Origin: Undaria pinnatifida
Lineage: Eukaryota; Sar; Phaeophyceae; Laminariales; Alariaceae
NCBI GenBank assembly: GCA_012845835.1
Contig: JABAKD010000030.1
Span: 186,001-250,000 of the forward strand
Direction: 5' to 3'
DNA length: 64,000 bases
In this document: positions 36,001-45,000 of the stretch, piece after piece
Layout of the letters: the number at the start of each line of letters is the position of its first letter
Position numbering within the stretch: the first letter of the stretch is position 1
The notes under the pieces: model-generated
What the model saw: only the letters and a program-made list of their open reading frames with translations
The model's database searches: none
Told to the model about the DNA's origin: nothing
Position numbers and translations under genes: made by a program

Positions 36001-39000
36001 GAAATATGTAGAGCTTTTTTAGAATAGGCGGGACAAGCCGACTTGACCGCTCCTAAGTCCCGAATGCTCTTAACTCGGGTGGTCTTAAATCGGGGTAATC
36101 ACTAGCAGTGTTTTGGTCTTTGCCGTCCGACATTGTGCAGCATGGGCGTCGACGTTGACCACTCAAGTACACGTTCCCAGAAAATATAAGAAAACCAAGG
36201 GGGAACACACCTAAAGAGGGAAACCTATGCACAAACCTCGAATTCTACTTCGTCTGCGTAAGTATAGTATATAGCGGCGAAGCGCATGGACCCCATCCCG
36301 CCCGCGAACAGTAACAGTGAATTATTTTCAAAAAAGCGCGCACAATAAGCCACCACCCCTCTACCCCCGAACTGTCCCGCCTCGCACACGTGGTCGTTGT
36401 CCGCCACAACCTCCAACGAAGCACAAAACTCTTGAGACCACTGATTTTTTACGTCGAAGCGGAAGCCTTTTGACGGCAAAGGACTACATCGAACGGATCA
36501 ACCATTCACATCCAATTGTGTTGTTCCAAGTATATATAAATATATATATCGGCGCCTGCGCGTTAATTACTCAATCCCACCGCAAGCCTAGCAGCGAACC
36601 CCACTGAAAACACAGTATAGTGTATACATCGCCCGCCCCACTGCCCCACCTCGCACACGTCGCCGTTGTCCGCCCCGACCCCCAAGGAAGCCGTTCCTGC
36701 CGGGCACTGCTCACAAGCTGTTGAGCCCTCCGCCGTAGAAAACTCCCCAGCAGCACAATCCACGCAAGCATCGGCCATCGCCCCGCCGGCAATGCTACCC
36801 CCCGCGGTGCCAGCGGGGCAAGGGCTACAAGAGGCCGCACCGCCCGACTCGCTGTAGAAGCCCTGAGGGCAGTCGAGGCACTCGCTGGCTTGCTCGAAGG
36901 GGGCGTAGGTACCCGCCGCGCACGGATCACAGTCCCCCGAGGCGGAATCAATCTGCCTGTAGGTGCCGATGGCGCAGGGAATGCACTCAGACGCGCGCAC
37001 GCCGGAGTAGAAGCCAGATGGGCACGGTGAACACACGAGCGCTCCTTCCAGGCTGAAGGTGCCTGGAATCATTGGGAGGGGGGGAGGGGGGGGGGGGGAG
37101 GGGGGGGGGAGGGGGGAGGAGGGGGGGGGGGGGGAGGGAGGGGGGGGGGGAGGGGGGGGGGGGAGGAGTTTGCTTATTTTATGCATAGCCGTAGTGGTTG
37201 GGTGTTGGGGGGGAAGATTCTTTTTTCACACATAACCTTGTGGGGGGGGGCGGGGGGGGGGGCGTCGGGGTGTACTTATTTCATGCGTAGCCGTAGTTGG
37301 CGGGTGTGGGGGAGGGGTTGAGGTGAGGGCTGGTTTCAGGCAGCTATGGCAGTGGATCCCGTAGCGGGACTGTTTGGTTTGTCCTGGAGGAATCAGGCGA
37401 GCATCGAAGGGTACGAGAAGATGCCGTATTTAGACTAGTTGGTTCGTCCAGGAGCGGGGACAATGAGGACGCTAGATGGCGGCCTTGCCACTGTGCTATG
37501 TAGCTCGGCGGAGGACTACCTGGGCGGATGGTGCTCGCGGTCTAGGCAACAATACATTAGATGGGAGTCCTTGCAAAGGTGTTATGCTTTGCTCGGCGGA
37601 GACTACCTGGGCAAAAGTTACTCCCGGTTTGGAGCGTGGCTTGCGCACGTACCTGCTTCGCATGAGAGGCAACCGTCCACGCTTGATGTCCCGTCGCTGT
37701 TGGTCGTTGACGTTCCCGCCGGACAATCACTGACAGTACGAACGAATACGGACCGGATCACCAGACGCGTCAAGATGAGCTAGCAACGCGATGACGCTAG
37801 GTCTCCGAACAGCGGATCGTTAAACCCCCCCGGCATGGAAGCATAATCGTCTGACCACCACCACAACCTTTCGACACGCAAACAACCTCTACACCAAAGG
37901 CCTCGTAACGAACTGTTAGCCCGCACAAACAGTCTCTGGCTTCGAATTGGAGACAGACTCGGAGTTCATGGAAACTGATCGCAACACACGACAGCTACCG
38001 CCCTTTACTAGCCGCAGTAGCGTACTTGGGCCAAATTCCTGGATGGGGTAGGGTGAGTTGTCGCGTAATACTTTCTTGCAAGATCGATACGGGTGTTTTA
38101 CTCGAGACAAAGAAAACCAACAGCATCAAAATGTTGCTTTCGCGCCAACCACTGAACGTGACCTAGACAATACGTTAGACTGTGAACGCCCCGCGGATTG
38201 GTGGTTGCGTGTACAAACAGTATCGACCGTTTTCGCCAGACCGCAACTATTTGGTGTCTTAGGTTGCTGATTTTTGTTGCATTTTCTCTCACGTTAACTC
38301 ATCGGAAAAGAAAACGGCACGCGTATCATAGCTAAAGCAAATCGTACATCAGTATGCACTGCCAACTCACAGACAAACTTTTTCATTCCCACTTTTTCGT
38401 GCGTCTCTCGCCGTACCTGCAAGCTGTTTCCTCCACCACACCACCGTCTCCCGTTCCATATTTGCCAGCAGGACACGGCAAGCAGTACTCCGACCCGGCG
38501 AGCGCAAAGTACCCACTAACGCACGTTTCGCAGGTGTAAGACGCTCGTTCGGTGGCAGTGCCGTTGGGGCAAATACCGCACACGGGAGCTGACGTCGCCT
38601 GGCAGAAAAACATGTAATCACCCGCGCCGCACATAGGGCTTTTTCCGTGTTGCCATGCATTGGTCGAACGGAAGTGGAAGAGAGAGAAATTGGGTAAAAC
38701 GTTGGTCGGTTGGTGTGCGACGGTAATCGTGCGGAGGTAGGAGAGAGAGCAGCGGGGAAGAACGTACGTTGGTTGATTGGTGGTTGTGTTTCGGCAAATC
38801 GCGAAACGCCAAAATCATGGACTGACTGATTTACCACGAGAACGTTTGTTCACCAGGGCACAGCGGGGTGTTTGGCCGGGTGGCCTGTCTCACGGTCATG
38901 CCAGCGATGTTTGTCGCGACACGTGTTGTGTTTCAAAGGCACCCGAAAACGACGGCGGTCACGACGCCATTTTATGGTTGCATTACTATTTGAACGAAAC

Positions 39001-42000
39001 GTTGGATCTTGATGCCTACTCATGAAGCCACCTCCGTACCTTACCCTCATACGCTGTCCAGGACGCATTTCAACAACGCCAGTGTCCCGACGCAAGGCAC
39101 GATAGAGGTATACCGTTTTTTGGCGAATTTTTTTTTCTGAATGAGGGGGCTCGTTTTTTTTTTTTGTTTTTCAACAATTTTGGTTGTTTACCTACGCCAA
39201 GGGATTTTTTCATTCGTCGGGTAGCACTGTCTTGTTTTTCCCCCTCTGAAACAAAGTAGGTTTTGGTATAGATATGGAGGTCTTCATGTCAGGAACCCCT
39301 AGAAAAGTAAATGGTGCACCTTCACCGCATCATGGTCTCAAAATGGTTGAAAAAAAATGATCTTCACTCGTGCAGCAAATAAGATACCGTCTGGGGTTTC
39401 CACAGAGGGGCCGAATCCACGAGAGAGCAACGGAAATCCGTGAGACTTAAAAAAGAAGAGGTGATTGGTGCGGTAAAAAGTGGTCTGCTAGGTATGTACT
39501 GCTGTGTGGCTCTTTCTCACGAACGAAGTAGTAGCAAGCGTCAGCTCGTGCCCGCGCCATGGCCGTGTCACGAGCGTCCAACCGGCTACCGTACAACAAC
39601 CGACACAGTGTATCGACGACAAAAGCAGCTTCCATAACCCCAAAGCTACACTCCCGCAAGTTTTGATACGCCAACGAGCTTCCATATGTTCCTTAAAACT
39701 GCTCTCCCCACCCACCTAGAGTAGTTGACTCGCCACATATCCTCTAACGCATCTTCGTCGTTGTTTATTCCCGCAATGAGAACCAAGAACTCCCCAATCT
39801 TCTCGAGCGTGTGGTCTCGCCGCCCCACCGGGTAGGATGTGCTTCCATCCTCTAAAGAGCTGTCCACCCATGCGTTCATGTACGTGTCGTACTCGTGCGT
39901 GAATGCGTCCGCCATGTACTGTGATATTGCCAGATTTTGCGCGCGTACGAAATTTTTTCGTGCGGTAAAATTTTCGTGGGCAGGATGCTTTTTGCGAGGG
40001 TTTGTTTGCCATTGATCGACAAAGGTGCTTTGCGGGGACGTTTAACAACGGCAAGGTCATTTCGATGAGCGTTTTCGGAGAGCTTGTTCGGTGTGGCCTA
40101 GCGCGATTTTAGTGGAAGAAAAACTCGGCTGAGCGGACGCCCGCGCCGAGGATGAGCTACCACAAAAATATTTAGCGCAAGGGCTCACGGTATGTGTTGA
40201 GGACGTGTCCTTATCCTACTACGAAGTATGAGCAAGGGAACGATAGAGGGGTCATTTTTGTGTTCTTTTTGTGGCTCGGGGCCACTCGCACGTGTGATCG
40301 ACCCCCCGCCCTCCTCCTTCGCGGTTCTACCTCTGTATGTACCGGTATTTTGTTAACTTTGCGAAATGACTCCACAATAGAATGCTGAGCTCTTTCGTCC
40401 GCAGCGCCAACAACATCGTCAAAATAAAGCTCTTTCGTCCGTGAGGTGTAGTCTATATGTAATCACTCGTGCGAGTATGGTGGTTCAAAATTCGGTCATT
40501 GAACATATAGTTATATCGCAACATCATCATAGCATCGTCATAACATCACTATAACATCACTATAATATCGTAATAACATCACTATAGTATCATCATAACA
40601 TCATTATACGTAACATCATAACATCACTATACGTAACATCATTATAACATCTCCATAACACCCGTCATATCGTCACTATAGCATCGTCATCACATCACTA
40701 TAACACCATCATAACATCACCATAACATCATCATAACATCATCATAACATCGTCATAACATCACTATAACATCGTCATAACATCACTATAGCATCAGCAT
40801 AACATTCCCCTGCCGTGCCGTATAGACTGGCACAGATTCGAGGTGCTTTTGTGAGTCGCTTACCGCCAGTACTGCGTACTTACAGAAGAACATTGTCGGA
40901 ACTCGTGAACTCTGACGACGACGACGACCAAGAAACGGTTTCATGTCAGGGTTAGCCCGCAATTTTTACCACAAACGCCTCCCTCAATTGACCTAGAGGT
41001 TAGTCACGAACTAACCAACTTTTTATAATGATATACGGAAGGAATAACTAAGTATTTTTTTCTCTAGCCGACGATCGTTGACAATGGCCACGTAAAAATC
41101 TACTCAACGTACCAGGTACCACAGGAGTACAAGGAGTACACGACAACAAGTCCTCATTCCACACGCCTTTTGATATCCACATGGGCGAGGGGGGCATACC
41201 TAAACCAAATCAAACAAAGACTAAAAAAAAGGAGCTTCTTGCAGAAATCCCAACCCATTAGTTAACCCGAAAATAGACTCGAGCCAGTCCGGGTATGCGC
41301 GCAAACATGCTACCAGAAGCAAATTCGGTTTCGGCAAACGAACAACCGATGTGGTGTGCCAAGTAGCTCAGCATGCATTTGATGAGAGGCACGTGTAACG
41401 TGTACCATACACACCGTGTTGGGGTACCTCCCAGTGCCTCCGTAGAGCAGCAAACGATACGGAGCATCTTCGATCCCTGGATTCAACGTTGCGCCGTACC
41501 TGTCGACGGCAACCGTGCACAGCGTGGGAAAAGCAAAACCACACAGTGTCAAAACCAAACACCCACACAAGGTGACCGCAACAAACACAGACGAGGTACC
41601 AGAAATAAACACACACAAGGTGTGAAAAGCACACACCCACAAAAAAGGTTGCGAAACCGAACGCGCACAAGGGGGCGAAAACAAACACAAAGCTGGAAAA
41701 ACAACAAACAAAGCACAAGATGGCACAAATCAACACACTTAAGGTGGCGAGAACGAACACACAAACGGTGTCGAAGACAAACACGCAAGGTGGCAAAAAT
41801 GGACATACATAACAGCGCAAAGCCACACACAAGAGGGGGCGAAAACACACACACGGTGGCGTTAAAACCAAGCGCGATGTGGTCGACGCCAAAAAAGAGG
41901 TCCGCAGGACATGGGCGGGCGAGGTAGATGCCGACGTTCCCCTCGAGGTTTTGAACGTGAAGTGGCCAGGAGCATTTTGGTCCGTGCCGCATCATGTTGA

Positions 42001-45000
42001 CTTTGGAGCAACATTGCAAAGCAGCCCGGGCTACCGGGGCAGATCATGATAGATCATGATACACGTTGCACGCATTGCTGCCCGCTCTTCCTAGGCGCTT
42101 GACAATACTTCACTCGTCGTTCTTATCGCGCGGGTCTCGAACGGATGAGTCGCGTTGACCCTAATCATGCGCGCTAAATATAGAACGCTGAGGTAAGTCA
42201 CGGGGATGACGACAATCACATTAAACCTGCAAATAATCCATATCCGCCAGGAAACCGGCGGACGGAACCAGAACTTCTCCTGACAGGCACCCACCGACCA
42301 CGGCTCTCACCTGCCGCTCGGCAAAGTTCCTGTCGGGGAAAGCTCGGTCCAGATAAAGGTCGTGTTCAAGCTTCCTCCGAGCGACACCGGGCACAGCCTC
42401 CACAAATCTGAGTAAAGCACGCTGAACTCGTAATCCCTACCCCCGAACATGTACATGCACGTCGAGCTACCCAGGCCATCCGTGGAAAGCGAGGCCGCCG
42501 CTTGGTACCCGCGTGTGCCGGGCCCAGAGGAGGAAGAGGGGTCCAATCGATCGTCCAGGTGCCACCATTCTCCCGCGGTTTCTGTCGGCCTTAGGTGGGT
42601 CCGTTGAGCACAGGTGTAGGTGCTGGTGGTGACGTTGAGGGTGTCGTCGTCGCACTCGAAAGTTTCCGTGCTTTCGTACAGGTAGAGGACGAGGTTCGTG
42701 TCCACGTTGGCCTGACTGCCCGTCATCCCCCCCATCACAATCACCCATATCTGGTTTGAGAGGGGGAATTGGTCACGGGGGCGGTCGAATTCGGGAAGAG
42801 GACCGGTCGCTCGTAAGGTTGTCGTTGGGCGAGAGGATAGGCTCAAGATCTTCTATCGCGGAGAGCCATAGTAGTCAGCAGGACCCCACGATATTAGCCT
42901 GTTTTTACTATTACTAACCATATTTGGTCCTAATTACTGTTTATATGTTGATATGTTTCCCGGTAACGTTCACATTAAACCCCAGTGGTTTGTTTATTTA
43001 TAAAAAACAGAATAGACACCTCGGCTGCGAGATCGAAGATTTTCTTCGAAACTAGGTATTTTCAAGATGAGGGCGATAGGCGTTTATTATAAAATTATAC
43101 GATGATGTGCGTCGAGTCTTCCCCCGCATATTGTATTTTCTCCGCACCTAGAACAACGTACTTAGTGCGTTCTGGGTAGTGACTTCTACTCTAGATACTA
43201 GTGGACAGCAGAGTCCTTATTCCAATATCTTGCAGGAGAAAGCGTTACGAAAAAAAAAGTGGGGCTGGACCGTGCAAAATAGGGTGTGTGTTTTGGGGTT
43301 TCCGAACCGCTTTATTTGTGCACTCCTTGAAAACTGCATAGTTATCTCACGCTATTACTTATATTTTCTCTCCAAGCACGTGAGTGCAAGGGCTGATGTG
43401 ATATGTCGAGGTACCGTGAGGTGTGAGAAAAAGGACGCAGGGGCATCACCTTCGCTTGGAGACAGCACCGATCTCTTCTGGTAGATTTCTTGTTATTGGC
43501 ATGGAGCCAAGAAAAGCTCGAGGAGACAGCAAAGGAAGACAGGAAAGGAGTGAGAGCTTGGGGGCGAGGCTCACACAGAGTTCACTTCCCCCAGCGCTGG
43601 CTCTCTTCTGAGCTGTTTCTGCGGAACGTACGAGGAACGTTCTCGGTATTCTACCGTCCTACCGGCGCCTAAGGCGCTTGCATATACAGTGTGGTCTACT
43701 TTGTTCAGGGGAACCTACCATCACCGGAAAACGCTGTTGTCATATAAGCTAGCTAAATTCTACGGGTTATCTTCTCTACTCAAAATAGTCCGTTCATGAA
43801 AATATTCTTGTGGTCGATAGATCGAGACTCTGCGGGTTATCTTACCGAATCTATATCCCGCTATACTAAGGACCTATTACATTAGCCCACCCTGAATATT
43901 CGTATATGTAGACATCAAGACGGTCGAAGGGTGACGACAAAGTTCATCCTAAAAGGCCGGGAAAGGGGGTCGAAGATGCGGCTATTCGAAACGAAGATAT
44001 GAGGCTATAGATTCCCCCACACCTCGTAATGAGGCTAAGACGCCGCCTTATTGCAAGAGATATAAACCTCTGCCATGGAGCTCACAACAGTGAGAGCTCG
44101 AGAAAGGGTGTGTACGTACGTTACACAAGTAGCAATCGGCCTAAGAAAACACGAAGGGCGAGGCCACTGAGCGCAAGGGTACAACGGCGGCTTCGATGCC
44201 AACATTAGATCAAGGCTGGTAACCACACCTCGGCAGGATCACTCTCCCCCGTATCGAGTACGGTTGCCGTATGTCCGTATCTGGCGATGTCCGAAACTTT
44301 CCCCCCAAGGCTGTCGTCTGTCGTCGTGGCGTTTACTGGCCGCCACAATCCTTCCGGTGCCTCGTTGAAGCCTTGGATGTCGGCTCGCCACACGCCGTCG
44401 GTGACGGTAAACGGTTCCGCGGTGTGCCCGCAGGTCAAAAACAAGGAGTTCCTCCAGACGAAGGAGGCTGGTCGAAAGAGGGGTTCTGGTGAACCATCGT
44501 ACGCTGCCGAAGGCGGTGAAAAATACAAAAAATAGCGAAAAATCGGCGTAGGTCAGTTTTTGGCCAGGTCGGGGATTTTGTTATCGCATCAAACATGCAG
44601 AGGAATATATCTGGACTAGACATAGGCATTGGATGAAAATATAACCGGTGAACCACGATATTTGGAAGCCCCACAGCCGTTTTCGATTACTCGCAGGGTC
44701 TAAAAATACGAAACCTTACTCCGTTGTTCCGTTTTTTAAATATTTTACGGCACCCATCTACACACTAAAATGAGCCTGCAGAGTCCTATTTTTAGCTTGA
44801 GAGCAAGTCTTTGGGGGGAGGGTAGCCCTTCCGCCTGACGCCGACCACCCGACGGAATCCTGACCCTTACCCTAACCCAAACGCTACGGGGTGATCTGTG
44901 CTTGGATGCTGTACTTCGTGAAGGCCAAAGGTTGGCTCGGCCGGTTTGAATGCTGTGCTTGGAAAAACATTCTGCCGGATCGGGATACTGTGGCCCGGAA

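Noticed and set aside
40518-40805. A regularly spaced repeat that could recall a CRISPR array.
   Set aside because: The unit is 11 bp with no unique spacers, in a eukaryotic intron; it is a minisatellite.
41310-42019. Minus-strand frames of 138-174 codons with Cys/Val/Phe/Leu runs.
   Set aside because: They are produced by the degenerate minisatellite in intron 3; only the 85 bp kelch exon inside is supported.
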